64,000 bases of DNA from Kitasatospora purpeofusca. GTDB lineage: Bacteria > Actinomycetota > Actinomycetes > Streptomycetales > Streptomycetaceae. The DNA is taken from assembly GCF_000718025.1 (NCBI RefSeq), contig NZ_JODS01000015.1, positions 109,015 to 173,014 of the forward strand, in the 5' to 3' direction. Positions 1 to 9,288 of this stretch are shown in pieces (position 1 is the first letter of the stretch; each line of letters opens with the position of its first letter). The position numbers and the translations under genes are program-made. The notes below the pieces were generated by a model that saw only the letters and a list, made by a program, of their open reading frames with translations, was not told where the DNA came from and searched no databases.

Positions 1-1166
1 CCCTGATACCGGCCTTCAACGCCGTCCACCCCAAGGTCAAGGTGACCGTCCAGGACATCGGCAACCCGGCGATCTGGGACAAGATCACCATCGCGATGGC
101 GGCCGGCGGCCAGGGACTGGCCGACGTGCTGCACATCGGCGTCGACTACCTGCCCGGCTACATCGAGAAGTTCCCCGGCGGCCTCGCGGACCTCGGCGCG
201 CTGGGCGCCAACAAGTACGCCGACGCCTTCGCGCCGGGCCTGTGGCAGACCGTCTCCCGCCAGTCCAAGGTCTACGCCCTGCCGTGGGAGGCCAACGCCA
301 GCGGCTTCTTCTACCGCTCCGACCTCTTCCAGAAGGCCGGCGTCGACGCCGCCTCGCTCGCCACCTGGGACGACGTCATCGCCGCGGGCAAGAAGGTCAA
401 GGAGGCCACCGGCACCGCGCTGCTGGCCGTGGACCGCTCGGCCTCGCAGGCCGACTCGGCCAACCTCTTCCAGCTGCTGCTCCAGCTCCAGGGCACCTTC
501 TACTTCAACATCGACGGCAAGATCACCATCAACTCGCCGGAGGCCGTCCGGGCGCTCACCCTGATCAAGGAGATGAACGACGCCGGGCTGCTGCTCGACG
601 TCCAGGGCTCGCCCGGCGCGCCCGGCTACGACGCCGCCGTCAAGGCCGGCAAGGTCGCCGTCTGCCCCAACCCCGCCTGGTACGGCGGCTACATGGAGTC
701 CCTCGCCGCCGACCAGAGCGGCAGCTGGCGCCTGATGCTCCCGCCGGCCGTCACCCCCGGCGGGTCGCGCTCGGCCATCGTCAACTCCACCCACCTGGCC
801 GTCGCCGGCTCCAGCAAGAACCAGCGGGCGGCGTTCGCCTTCGCCGAGTTCGCCCTCACCCGGCCCGAGTCGCAGGTCCCGATCTACAAGAACAAGGGCA
901 TCTTCCCGGCCCTGCTCAAGGCCTACGACGACCCGGCCTTCCACACCGAGAGCGCCTACTTCGGCGGCCAGAAGTACGCCGAGGTGCTCCTCGAGGAGCT
1001 GTCCAGGCCCTCGGTGCCGACCAACTACACCGCCGACTACGCCCGGGCGCTCAAGGTCATCGACGACGCCCAGACCAAGGTCCTGCTCCAGGGCGCCGAC
1101 CCGGCCACCGTGCTGCGCGCCGCCGCCGACCAGCTCGTCCAGCAGACCCTGAGGGCCCAGGCATGA
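1..1166 (+). CDS. ABC sugar transporter solute-binding protein (5' end missing)
   Basis: Extracellular solute-binding protein of a carbohydrate ABC importer. The reading frame is already open at base 3, upstream of the first ATG at 42, so the start and the expected lipoprotein signal lie outside the window. What remains (about 387 residues) has the features of the SBP_bac_1 fold: an early IWDKIT segment, the YALPWEANASGFFYRSDL hinge region, and a late block of the NKGIFPALLKAY type. The stop overlaps the next gene start by four bases (ATGA at 1163-1166), so it is translationally coupled to the permeases. The downstream alpha-galactosidase suggests alpha-galactosides as ligand; that is inference from context. 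Confidence 0.9.
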   Translation, partial: LIPAFNAVHPKVKVTVQDIGNPAIWDKITIAMAAGGQGLADVLHIGVDYLPGYIEKFPGGLADLGALGANKYADAFAPGLWQTVSRQSKVYALPWEANASGFFYRSDLFQKAGVDAASLATWDDVIAAGKKVKEATGTALLAVDRSASQADSANLFQLLLQLQGTFYFNIDGKITINSPEAVRALTLIKEMNDAGLLLDVQGSPGAPGYDAAVKAGKVAVCPNPAWYGGYMESLAADQSGSWRLMLPPAVTPGGSRSAIVNSTHLAVAGSSKNQRAAFAFAEFALTRPESQVPIYKNKGIFPALLKAYDDPAFHTESAYFGGQKYAEVLLEELSRPSVPTNYTADYARALKVIDDAQTKVLLQGADPATVLRAAADQLVQQTLRAQA

Positions 1167-2104
1167 CGACCGCCGCACCGGCGAGGGCGGGAGCCGGATC
1201 CCACCCCGGACCCGCCGCCGCCCCGGCCCGCCGGCGGTCGGGCCGGGGCGGCGGCGCCCGCCTGGCGCCGTACCTGTTCGTCCTCCCGGCCCTCGCGCTG
1301 TTCGCCGCCTTCCGGCTGTACCCCGTGGTCTGGTCCTTCGTCCTCAGCCTGTACCGGACCGAGGGCACCACCCAGACCTGGACCGGCCTCGGCAACTACG
1401 AACGGCTGCTGAACGACCCGCTGTTCTGGAAGGCCCTCGGCAACACCGCGCTGATCCTGGTCGTCCAGGTGCCGGTCATGCTCGCCCTCTCGCTGGGCCT
1501 GGCCGTGGCGCTCAACTCGGCGCTGCTGCGCTGGAAGCCGCTGTTCCGCCTGGGCTTCTTCCTGCCGGTGGTGACCGGCCTGGTCACCTACGGCCTGATG
1601 ATGGGCGCCCTGCTCAACCAGGACTCCGGCGCCGTCAACTGGCTGCTCCAGCTGGTCGGCCTGCCCGAGGTGCACTGGCTCAACGACCCGTTCTGGGCGC
1701 GGGTGTCCATCATGCTCGCGCTGACCTGGCACTACACCGGCTACAACGCGGTCATCTACCTGGCCCGGCTCCAGTCGATCCCGGCCGAGCACCACGAGGC
1801 CGCCGCCGTCGACGGCGCCGGCCCCCTGCGCCGGTTCTGGCACGTCACCCTGCCCGGACTGCGCCCGGCCCTGCTGCTGACGGTGGTGCTCTCCACCATC
1901 GGCACCCTGCAGCTCTTCGACGAGCCGTTCATCATGACCGGCGGCGGCCCCGACAACGCCACCACCACCATCGGCGTGTACCTGTACCAGACCGGCTTCC
2001 GGTACTTCGACTTCGGCTACGCGTCCGCCATCGGCTACGCGCTGGTCCTGATCATCTCGCTGTTCGGCCTTGTCCAGGTCAAGCTCGCCAAGGAGGAGGA
2101 CTGA
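1163..2104 (+). CDS. ABC sugar transporter permease, MalF-type
   Basis: Inner-membrane permease of a carbohydrate ABC importer, 313 aa. After a basic Ala/Pro/Arg-rich N-terminus of about 35 residues come six hydrophobic segments. The cytoplasmic EAA loop reads EAAAVDGAGPLRRFWHVTLP (about residues 213-232), the coupling helix that contacts the ATPase. The start is the ATG of an ATGA overlap with the binding-protein gene. The open frame extends upstream to 242 only as a shadow of that gene. The stop overlaps the second permease start by one base. No ATP-binding subunit is encoded nearby; streptomycete sugar importers commonly share one ATPase (MsiK). Confidence 0.93.
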   Translation: MTTAAPARAGAGSHPGPAAAPARRRSGRGGGARLAPYLFVLPALALFAAFRLYPVVWSFVLSLYRTEGTTQTWTGLGNYERLLNDPLFWKALGNTALILVVQVPVMLALSLGLAVALNSALLRWKPLFRLGFFLPVVTGLVTYGLMMGALLNQDSGAVNWLLQLVGLPEVHWLNDPFWARVSIMLALTWHYTGYNAVIYLARLQSIPAEHHEAAAVDGAGPLRRFWHVTLPGLRPALLLTVVLSTIGTLQLFDEPFIMTGGGPDNATTTIGVYLYQTGFRYFDFGYASAIGYALVLIISLFGLVQVKLAKEED

Positions 2105-2952
2105 TGGCCGCCACCACCAGCCCCGCGTTCCGCGCGTCCCGACGCGGCCAGGTGCTGCTCACCGCCGGGATGCTCGCGCTGCTCGCCTTCACGGTCGCGC
2201 CGCTCTACTGGCTCGCGATCGCCTCGACCCACACCTCGCACGACATCTTCGGCCGGCCGCCGAAGCTGCTGCCGGGCGGTGAGCTCGGCACCAACCTCGG
2301 CAACCTGGAGGAGTCCGTCGGCTTCGGCCGGGTGGTGCTCAACTCCCTGATGCTGTCGGTCACCTACACCGTGCTCGGCGGGATCGTCTGCACCCTGGCC
2401 GGCTACGGCTTCGCCAAGTTCCGCTTCCGCGGCCAGGGCCTGATGTTCTCCGTGCTGCTGCTCGCCCTGGTGGTGCCGACCCAGCTCACCATCGTCCCGC
2501 TGTTCAAGATGATGGTGAACCTGGACTGGCTCAACACCTACCAGGCCGTGCTGCTGCCCAACCTGGCCCTCCCGTTCGGCATCTTCCTGATGCGGCAGTC
2601 CATGAGCGCGCTGCCGGACGAACTGCTGCAGGCCGGCCGGATCGACGGCTGCGGCGAGCTGCGGCTCTTCCTGCGGATCGCCCTGCCGACCATGCGTCCG
2701 GCGCTCGCGGCGCTCGCCATGTTCCTGTTCCTGTTCCAGTGGAACGACTTCCTGTGGCCGCTTATCGCGCTGCGCGACCCGGCCTCGTACACCGTCCCGG
2801 TCGCCCTGGCGGCGCTCACCGGCAGCTCCGACGTCGACTACGGCCAGCTGCTCACCGGCACCGCCGTCGCGGCGGTCCCGATGGCCGTGCTCTTCCTCTT
2901 CCTGCAGAAGCACTTCGTCTCCGGGATGCTCGCCGGGGCCGTCAAGCAGTGA
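2104..2952 (+). CDS. ABC sugar transporter permease, MalG-type
   Basis: Second membrane subunit of the same importer, 282 aa, the usual length for MalG-type permeases. It has six membrane spans, and an EAA-like loop in LLQAGRIDGCGELRLFLRIA (about residues 176-195) followed by the conserved LPTMRPAL segment. The start codon shares one base with the previous stop (TGATG), so coupled translation is likely. It would pair with the MalF-type subunit to form the channel. Confidence 0.93.
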   Translation: MAATTSPAFRASRRGQVLLTAGMLALLAFTVAPLYWLAIASTHTSHDIFGRPPKLLPGGELGTNLGNLEESVGFGRVVLNSLMLSVTYTVLGGIVCTLAGYGFAKFRFRGQGLMFSVLLLALVVPTQLTIVPLFKMMVNLDWLNTYQAVLLPNLALPFGIFLMRQSMSALPDELLQAGRIDGCGELRLFLRIALPTMRPALAALAMFLFLFQWNDFLWPLIALRDPASYTVPVALAALTGSSDVDYGQLLTGTAVAAVPMAVLFLFLQKHFVSGMLAGAVKQ

Positions 2953-3101
2953 CCGCGGCAGCGCAGGACCCCGGCACCGCCCGCGGTACCACCACCGGCA
3001 CCGCCCGCGCTACCACCACCGGCACCACCGACACCCCCGGCACCGCCGGTACCACTCCCGACCCGACCCCGACCCCGACCCCGACCCGAGAGAGGCCCGC
3101 C
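2949..3101 (+). repeat. Thr/Pro low-complexity tract between permease and alpha-galactosidase
   Basis: This stretch is built of short imperfect repeats of ACC/GGC/CCC triplets, ending in a run of CCCGAC/CCCCGAC units near 3060-3088. It stays open in the alpha-galactosidase frame from a GTG that overlaps the permease stop (GTGA at 2949-2952). It would encode a Thr/Gly/Pro-rich leader of about 51 residues if that start were used. A purine-rich AGAGAGG just before GTG 3102 argues that it is an untranslated spacer. Confidence 0.55.
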
Positions 3102-4916
3102 GTGCAGACCGGCTCCATCGACCTCGCCGCGCTGCCCACCTTCACCCCGGACCAGTGGGAGGGCGGCACGCACGAACTGCTGTTGCTCGGCGCCCGGATC
3201 ACCGTCCAGGCCGAGCCCGGCACCGTCGACACGGCCCACGCGGCCGACGACACCGCCTGGGACAGCGCCGGGATCACCGCCACCGCCGACACCGAGGTGA
3301 CCGTCCGCCTGGACGTCCCGCTCGGCGACGCGGCCGGCTACTGGCACCCCAACGCCGGCTGGGAGCGCACCCTGCCCGCCGACTGGTCGCCCTGGCGCCC
3401 GGTCTCCCTGGTGGACTCCGCCCCGGTGGGCTGCCTGTACGACACCGCCGGGCGCACCATGCTCGCCTTCGCCGCCGACCGCACCGTCCGGCAGACCGCC
3501 GTGCGCTTCGGGGTCAGCGAGGAGCACAAGCGCTTCGGCGTCTGGTTGCGCTTCCCGCTCGCTGCGGGGGAGACCGTCCGGCTGCGGCTCGCCGCGCCCG
3601 GCGCGAGCCTGGCCGCCGCCCTGCGCGACCTGCGGGAGTGGTTCGCCGCCCTGCCCGGCGGCACCCCGATGCCCACGCCCGACTTCGGCCGCACCCCGGT
3701 CTACTCCACCTGGTACGCCTTCGCCCAGGACGTCACCGCCGCCGGCGTCGAGCGGGAGGCCGCGCTCGCGGCCGAACTCGGCTGCGGGCAGCTGTTCCTG
3801 GACGACGGCTGGCAGCTGCACGGCGACGGCCGGGGCTACGCCGGCTGCGGCGACTGGACCGCCGACCCGGTCAAGTTCCCCGACCTGCGCGCCCACGTCG
3901 AGACCGTCCGGGCGGCCGGGCTGCGCTACACCGCCTGGATCGCCCCGCTGCTGCTCGGCGAGCGCGCCGAGGCCCACCGCACCTGGGCCCGGTTCGCCCC
4001 GCACTACGTGCACCGGCTGGACTGCCGCATCCTCGACCCGCGCCACGCCGAGGTTCGCGAGCACGTCGTCCGGGTCTGCCGCGACGCCGTCGACGACTAC
4101 GGCCTGGACGGGCTGAAGATCGACTTCCTGGACGAGGCCGTGGCCTACGGCGCGGCCCCCGCGCCCGAGGACGCCGGCCCGGGCTTCGTCGCCGACGTCG
4201 GCGAGGCGATGGCCCTGCTGCTCGGCCTGCTGCGCGAGGAGCTCAGGGAACTGCGCGGCGACGAGTTCGTGATCGAGCTGCGCCAGCGCTACACCGGCCC
4301 GGCCATGACCGCCTACGGCAACCTGCTGCGCGCGATCGACTGCCCGGCCGACGCCGTCGCCAACCGGGTCCGCACCCTGGACATCGCCATGCTCGCCCCC
4401 GGCGGCGCCGTCCACTCCGACATGCTGATGTGGGACCCGCAGGGCGCGCCCGAGGTGCTCGCCCGGCAGGTCCACGGCGCGCTCCACTCGGTGCCGCAGA
4501 TCTCCGCCCGGCTCACCGAACTCCCCGCGCCGCACCGGGAGGCGCTGGCGTTCTGGCTGGCCGCCTGGCGCCGGCTCGCACCCGCCCTGACCGGCGGCCA
4601 CTACGAGCCCGGCCGTCCGGACGAGCTGTACCCGCAGGTCACCGCCCGGCACGGGGAGCAGTGGGTGGTCACCGCCTACGACGAGCGGCCGGTCACCCTG
4701 CCCACCGGCCCCTGGCAGGCCCTCACCCTGGTGAACGCCTCGACCACCGGCCGCCTGCTGCTGGAGGTCGAGGGACCCGCCCGCCGGGTCCGGATCGAGC
4801 CCTACGACGCGGCCGGCCGCCCCGGCTCCGAGCTGCTGCTCGACCTCGCGGAGGGCCTGCACTCGGTCGCCGTCCCGGCCGGCGGCCTGTGCGACGTCAC
4901 CGAGGCCACGGGATGA
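3102..4916 (+). CDS. Alpha-galactosidase, GH36/melibiase type
   Basis: Cytoplasmic glycoside hydrolase expected to release terminal alpha-galactose from imported oligosaccharides; 604 aa. An N-terminal beta-sandwich precedes a (beta/alpha)8 barrel with DDGW at residues 234-237 and the GLKIDFLDEA motif, whose Asp341 matches the GH-D clan nucleophile (K-x-D). A later RAIDCPADAVANR segment is the likely acid/base region. I chose GTG 3102 because AGAGAGG sits just upstream; an alternative GTG at 2949 would add a Thr/Pro-rich leader. No signal peptide is visible, consistent with action after uptake by the upstream importer. Exact substrate is unknown. Confidence 0.85.
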   Translation: MQTGSIDLAALPTFTPDQWEGGTHELLLLGARITVQAEPGTVDTAHAADDTAWDSAGITATADTEVTVRLDVPLGDAAGYWHPNAGWERTLPADWSPWRPVSLVDSAPVGCLYDTAGRTMLAFAADRTVRQTAVRFGVSEEHKRFGVWLRFPLAAGETVRLRLAAPGASLAAALRDLREWFAALPGGTPMPTPDFGRTPVYSTWYAFAQDVTAAGVEREAALAAELGCGQLFLDDGWQLHGDGRGYAGCGDWTADPVKFPDLRAHVETVRAAGLRYTAWIAPLLLGERAEAHRTWARFAPHYVHRLDCRILDPRHAEVREHVVRVCRDAVDDYGLDGLKIDFLDEAVAYGAAPAPEDAGPGFVADVGEAMALLLGLLREELRELRGDEFVIELRQRYTGPAMTAYGNLLRAIDCPADAVANRVRTLDIAMLAPGGAVHSDMLMWDPQGAPEVLARQVHGALHSVPQISARLTELPAPHREALAFWLAAWRRLAPALTGGHYEPGRPDELYPQVTARHGEQWVVTAYDERPVTLPTGPWQALTLVNASTTGRLLLEVEGPARRVRIEPYDAAGRPGSELLLDLAEGLHSVAVPAGGLCDVTEATG

Positions 4917-4965
4917 CATAGTTACGGCCGACCGGCCAAACGATCAACGCATTGGGGGCAGGGAA

Positions 4966-5985
4966 ATGGAGCACGAGAAAATCGGGATCACCGAAGTCGC
5001 GCAGCACGCCGGTGTCAGCGTGGCCACCGTCAGTCGAGTGCTCAACCGCAAGGCCGGCGTGTCGCAGAAGACCCGTCAGCTGGTCGAGCGCGCCATGGAG
5101 GAGGTCGGCTACGAGCGCGGCGCCGCCTCCGGCGGCATCGTCGGGGTGATCACCCCGGGGCTGTCGATCCCGATCTTCGGCGTGATGGCGGAGCGGATCG
5201 GCCTCGCGCTGGCCCCGCACGGCCTGCGGGCCGTGGTCTGCCCCGCGCTGCCGGGCGGCGTGCAGGAGCGCGACTTCCTGAAGTCCCTGCTGGACCTCGG
5301 TGCCAGCGGGATAGTGTTCTGCTCCGCCAGCAACACCCTGGAGAACTTCGACCCCGAGGTCCTCCAACTGCTGGAACACCGCCCCGTCCCCTATGTCTGC
5401 ATCAACGGCCGGTTCGAGGACAGCTCCTCCGTCGCCTTCTCCACCGACGACGCCTACGCGGCCGAACTGTCGGTGCGCCATCTGCACGGCCTCGGCCACC
5501 GCCGGATCGCGATGGCGGCCGGCCCGGTCGGCAACCGCCCCACCGACCGGAGGGTGGCCGGCTACCGGGCCGCGATGACGGCGCTCGGCCTCGGCGAGGA
5601 CGAGCAGCTCGTGGTGCACCAGACCTACTCGGTCGAGGGCGGCCAGTTCGCCGCCGAGCAGCTGCTCGCCCAGGGCGTCACCGGAGTCATCGCCGCCAGC
5701 GACCAGATGGCGCTCGGCGCGATCCGGGCGATCCGCCGGCAGGGGCTGTCCGTCCCCGAGGACATCTCCGTGATCGGCTACGACGACGGCCCGCTCATGG
5801 AGTTCACCGATCCCCCACTGACCACGGTGCGCCAGCCCGTCGACCGGCTGGCCGCCGAGGTCGCCCGGGCCCTGGTCGGCCTGCTCTCGGGCCACCAGGT
5901 CCCGGTCGGCGAACTGATGTTCCAGCCGGAGGTGGTCGTGCGCGGCACGACCGCCCCCTACCACCCCCGACGGCCGCCGGCCTGA
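4966..5985 (+). CDS. LacI-family transcriptional regulator
   Basis: Sugar-responsive repressor, 339 aa, normal LacI length. The N-terminal helix-turn-helix is ITEVAQHAGVSVATVSRVLN (residues 8-27) followed by the hinge helix. The rest is a periplasmic-binding-protein-like sensor with SDQMALGAIRAIRRQG and DISVIGYDDGP signatures. It begins 49 bases after the alpha-galactosidase stop on the same strand, with a purine-rich GGGGGCAGGGA before the ATG, so it is probably the last gene of the operon and regulates it. The operator is likely upstream of the window. Confidence 0.93.
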   Translation: MEHEKIGITEVAQHAGVSVATVSRVLNRKAGVSQKTRQLVERAMEEVGYERGAASGGIVGVITPGLSIPIFGVMAERIGLALAPHGLRAVVCPALPGGVQERDFLKSLLDLGASGIVFCSASNTLENFDPEVLQLLEHRPVPYVCINGRFEDSSSVAFSTDDAYAAELSVRHLHGLGHRRIAMAAGPVGNRPTDRRVAGYRAAMTALGLGEDEQLVVHQTYSVEGGQFAAEQLLAQGVTGVIAASDQMALGAIRAIRRQGLSVPEDISVIGYDDGPLMEFTDPPLTTVRQPVDRLAAEVARALVGLLSGHQVPVGELMFQPEVVVRGTTAPYHPRRPPA

Positions 5986-6013
5986 GGCCGCCGGGGGCGC
6001 CCCTTCCACAACG

Positions 6014-8449
6014 ATGTCGGAGGATACGTTGCCCCACCCCGTTCCCCGCCGCAGCGCGCGGCGCGTCCACGCCCACCTGGGCCTGGTCTCCCTCGCCGCG
6101 AGCGCCCTGACCCTGCTCCCCGCCGGCGCGGCCCGTGCCGCCGGCGAGCCGGTGGCCGCCGGAGCCGCCTACACCGTCGCCTCCGTTGCCGGCGGCCAGT
6201 GCCTGGGCGGCCTGTGGGCCGCCGGCACCGACCGCACCCCGGTCGTGCAGCAGCCCTGCCAGGGCGTCCTGGGCCAGCGCTGGCAGTTCACCCTCAACGG
6301 CCGCGGCGGTTACCGGATAGCCGACCGCTCCGCCCCGCAGTCCTGTCTCAACGTCGAGGGCGCCTCCACCGCCCCCGGCGCCGCGCTGATCGAGTACGCC
6401 TGCGACGACTCGGCCAACGAGCAGTTCACCCTGGAGAGCGCGGCCGACGGCGCCTTCCTGGTCCACCCCGCCAACAGCGCGCTCTGCCTCGACCTGCCGA
6501 ACGGCGCCCCCACGCCGAACGCGCGGATCCAGCAGTACACGTGCCACGGCGGCGTCAACCAGCAGTGGCTGCTGACCCGGGCCGACCCGCTGGCCTTCGG
6601 CGACCCGGGCCTCGAACAGAACGGCAGCGGCTGGACGTTCGGCGCCCACACCGGCACCGCCGGGAACAACGCGCACCGCGGCTCGCGGGCCGCGTACCTG
6701 GACGCCGGCACCGGCTACCGGATCAGCCGGAGCACCACCGCGCCGCAGGCCGGCGGCTACGACATCGGCGCCTGGATCGCCTCCGGTGCGGCCGGAGGCA
6801 CCCTGACCGTGCAGGTCAACGGCACCACCGCAGGCACCGTGACGATCCCCTCGCAGCGCGTCTACGCCCAGTACACGGTGTCCGGCGTGCGGGTGGCGGC
6901 GGGCGACACCGTCACCGTGGCCGTCGACTCGGCGCCCGGCGGCTGGGTCAACGTCGACGACGTCACCGTGGCCCCCGCCGCCCCCAACGCGCCGCGGATC
7001 ACCTCCTCCGACGCCACCGTCACGGCGATGTTCGAGTGGGCCCGGGCCAAGGCCAACTCCTTCAGCTCCCAGCCCGGCGCCACCGGCGCCCTCAACGCGG
7101 ACGAGGGCAACAGCGGAGGCCGCGGCCAGGGCGTCTACGCCGCCTCCTACTGGGCCGGCTACCCGTACCGCTCCGGCTTCTACTCGCGGGACTTCGCCCA
7201 CCAGGTGGTCGGCGCCCACCTGCTCGGCCTCGACGGCGCCACCAAGACGATGCTCCGCTCCTTCGCCTCCTCGGCGGCCGGCGCCCCGGACCACATGCCG
7301 TACTGGGCGGTCAACTTCGACGCGAAGACCCCGCTGTCGATCGACTACCGCAGCCCGACCTCGTTCGTCCGCGAGCTGCCCGCCGCCTTCGAGCTCGCCC
7401 AGAAGATCAACGAGGCGTACAGCTGGACCGGTGACACCGACTACCTGAACGACCCGGCGATGTCCGGCTTCGTCGCGAGCACCGTCGGCCCGTACATCAC
7501 CGGCCACACCGGCCCGATCGACAACGGCGGCGTCCCCGTCGCCCAGGCCACCAGCGGCGACATCTTCAAGGGCGTCGCCAGCTACAACGAGAACGGTGCC
7601 ACGCTCGCCGAGTCCGGCGACGCCATCGCCTCCCAGTACCGGGCCTACCTGTCCGCCGCCGCGCTGGCCACCGCCAAGGGCGACACCGCCGCGGCCGCCG
7701 GGCTGAACGACAGGGCCGCCACCCTGAAGTCCTACTTCAACTCCACCTGGAGCGTGGACCCGAGGAACCCCGGGCGGGTGGTGCGCGCCTACGACGTCAA
7801 CGGCACCGCGTACAGCGACTGGGGCAAGGAGAACTCCTGGTTCGTCCCGCTCAAGGGGATCATGGACCCGGGTGCCCGGCAGAACGACTACCTGGCCTGG
7901 ATCGACGCCCAGGCCTCCGGCAGCGGCGCGCCCGAGAACCTGGAGGCCGCCACCTACCTGCCCGACGTCTTCTTCGCCCACAACCAGCCCGCGAACGGCT
8001 GGAAGTGGATGCGCTACGTCTACGACCGGGCCGGCGCCCTCCACAGCACCGGGCGCTTCCTCAACGGCGACTACCCCGAGATCGCCTTCACCCTGCTCGG
8101 CCAGACCGTCCAGGGCCTGCTGGGCGTCCAGCCCGACGCCGCCGGCCGGGCGCTGACCACCGCCTCCGGCCTGCCCGCCGACATGGGCTGGCTGCAGCTC
8201 AGCTCCGTCCCCGTCGGCACCGGCACGGTGACCCTGCGCCACGACGGCGGCACCCGGTCGACGCTGACCAACACCTCCGCCGCCGGGAACCTGACCTGGA
8301 CCGCCCGGTTCACCGGCGCCCACAGCGGCATCACGGTCGACGGCGCCGCGCAGACCGCCCGCACCGTCACGGTCGACGGGACCGTGTACACCTACGCCAC
8401 CGTCACCGTCCCGGCCGGTCGGACCTCGGTCGTCGAGGTCACCGGCTGA
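6014..8449 (+). CDS. Secreted ricin-type lectin / (alpha/alpha)6 glycoside hydrolase
   Basis: Exported multidomain carbohydrate-active protein, up to 811 aa. A signal peptide (hydrophobic LGLVSLAASALTLLPAG, cleavage near ARA-AGEP) is followed by a ricin-B/CBM13 trefoil (about residues 50-190) with QRWQF, NEQFTL and NQQWLL copies of the Q-x-W/F motif. Next is a CBM-like beta-sandwich (about 195-325), then a six-hairpin type catalytic region (about 330-700; FYSRDFAHQVVGAHLLGL is typical), and a C-terminal beta domain. I cannot assign a GH family from reading. The better Shine-Dalgarno, GGAGG at 6019-6023, lies inside the ATG-initiated frame and five bases before TTG 6029, so TTG 6029 may be the real start. 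Confidence 0.8.
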   Translation: MSEDTLPHPVPRRSARRVHAHLGLVSLAASALTLLPAGAARAAGEPVAAGAAYTVASVAGGQCLGGLWAAGTDRTPVVQQPCQGVLGQRWQFTLNGRGGYRIADRSAPQSCLNVEGASTAPGAALIEYACDDSANEQFTLESAADGAFLVHPANSALCLDLPNGAPTPNARIQQYTCHGGVNQQWLLTRADPLAFGDPGLEQNGSGWTFGAHTGTAGNNAHRGSRAAYLDAGTGYRISRSTTAPQAGGYDIGAWIASGAAGGTLTVQVNGTTAGTVTIPSQRVYAQYTVSGVRVAAGDTVTVAVDSAPGGWVNVDDVTVAPAAPNAPRITSSDATVTAMFEWARAKANSFSSQPGATGALNADEGNSGGRGQGVYAASYWAGYPYRSGFYSRDFAHQVVGAHLLGLDGATKTMLRSFASSAAGAPDHMPYWAVNFDAKTPLSIDYRSPTSFVRELPAAFELAQKINEAYSWTGDTDYLNDPAMSGFVASTVGPYITGHTGPIDNGGVPVAQATSGDIFKGVASYNENGATLAESGDAIASQYRAYLSAAALATAKGDTAAAAGLNDRAATLKSYFNSTWSVDPRNPGRVVRAYDVNGTAYSDWGKENSWFVPLKGIMDPGARQNDYLAWIDAQASGSGAPENLEAATYLPDVFFAHNQPANGWKWMRYVYDRAGALHSTGRFLNGDYPEIAFTLLGQTVQGLLGVQPDAAGRALTTASGLPADMGWLQLSSVPVGTGTVTLRHDGGTRSTLTNTSAAGNLTWTARFTGAHSGITVDGAAQTARTVTVDGTVYTYATVTVPAGRTSVVEVTG

Positions 8450-8455
8450 CAGACC

Positions 8456-8500
8456 CCCGGCCGGGGCGCGGGATTCCCCCACGCCCGCGCCCCGGCCGGG
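8456..8500. terminator. 17-bp GC hairpin terminator
   Basis: Perfect inverted repeat with arms 8456-8472 and 8484-8500 around an 11-base loop, seven bases after the stop of the secreted glycosidase. No T-run follows, which is usual for actinobacterial terminators. Confidence 0.85.
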
Positions 8501-8647
8501 CCCCCGCGGCCCGTACCCGCCGCCTCGGAGCGGAGCGGGGGCGGGCCCGCGGACGACAGGGCTCCACCGGCCTGCGCCGGGTGGAGCCCGTCGTCGTTAC
8601 CCTGCCTCGGTTCGGTTCGGCTCGCCTCGCCTCGCCTAGGGTCGCGG

Positions 8648-9217
8648 TCAGGCGGCGGGCCAGGCCCGCAGCAGCGCGTCCAGCGCGTCCAGGATCCGGG
8701 TCCAGCTGTCCTCGGCCGTGCGGGGGGTGTGCTGGAACCCGCCGGAGCGTTCGAGGGCGACATAGCCGTGGAAGGTGCTGCCGAGCAGCCGGACGGCGTC
8801 CGTCTCGTCGGGCTCGGCGAGCCGGTAGCCGCGCAGGATGGCCCGGGTCATCTGCGAGTGCCGGACGGCCGCGCTGGCGCGGGCCGTCTCCGGGTCGAGG
8901 TCCAGCTGCGCGGCGGCGTAGCGGCCGGGGTGCTCGTGCGCGTAGTCCCGGTAGGCGTTGGCGAAGGCGGTCAGGGCGTCCTTGCCGGCCCGGCCCGCCA
9001 GCGCGGCGGCGGCACGGTCGGCGAGTTCCTCCAGGGCCAGCAGGGCGATCCTGGTCTTGAGGTCCTGGGAGTTCTTGACGTGGGAGTAGAGGCTCGCGTC
9101 CTTGACGCCGAAGCGCCGCGCGAGCGCGGAAACGGTCACCTTGTCGAAGCCGACCTCGTCGGCGAGTTCCGCCCCCGCCGCCGTCAGGCGCTCGGTGTTC
9201 AGTCCCACGCGTGCCAT
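8648..9217 (-). CDS. TetR-family regulator with WHG-type C-terminal domain
   Basis: DNA-binding repressor, 189 aa from the ATG at 9217, which has GAGAGGA five bases upstream; a TTG at 9244 would add nine residues but lies in the promoter. The N-terminal HTH (VTVSALARRFGVKDASLYSHV) is the TetR recognition helix, and the C-terminal half (WHG/TetR_C_33-like) contains the FHGYVALERSGGF segment. It is divergent from the FBP gene across about 70 bp that contain a near-perfect palindrome (9253-9273), the probable operator for both. The ligand is unknown. Confidence 0.9.
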   Translation of the reverse strand: MARVGLNTERLTAAGAELADEVGFDKVTVSALARRFGVKDASLYSHVKNSQDLKTRIALLALEELADRAAAALAGRAGKDALTAFANAYRDYAHEHPGRYAAAQLDLDPETARASAAVRHSQMTRAILRGYRLAEPDETDAVRLLGSTFHGYVALERSGGFQHTPRTAEDSWTRILDALDALLRAWPAA

Positions 9218-9252
9218 GCCCGTCCTCTCGCTCACCTGGGGCAATAATACAT

Positions 9253-9273
9253 TTGCCTAGGACGCCTAGGTAA
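9253..9273. promoter_or_regulatory. Palindromic operator between TetR and FBP genes
   Basis: Inverted repeat with arms TTGCCTAGG and CCTAGGTAA separated by ACG; one mismatch per arm. It sits between the TetR start (9217) and the divergent FBP start (9289) in a locally AT-rich stretch, where it would block both promoters. Confidence 0.75.
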
Positions 9274-9288
9274 TTTACGTTGCTTCCT

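Noticed and set aside
2838..4919. 693-codon minus-strand ORF opposite the alpha-galactosidase
   Set aside because: It mirrors codon bias of the real plus-strand gene; translation is low-complexity Gly/Arg/Val and has no domain.
5804..8482. 892-codon minus-strand ORF opposite LacI and the secreted glycosidase
   Set aside because: Shadow frame spanning two genes, low-complexity product, no ribosome site.
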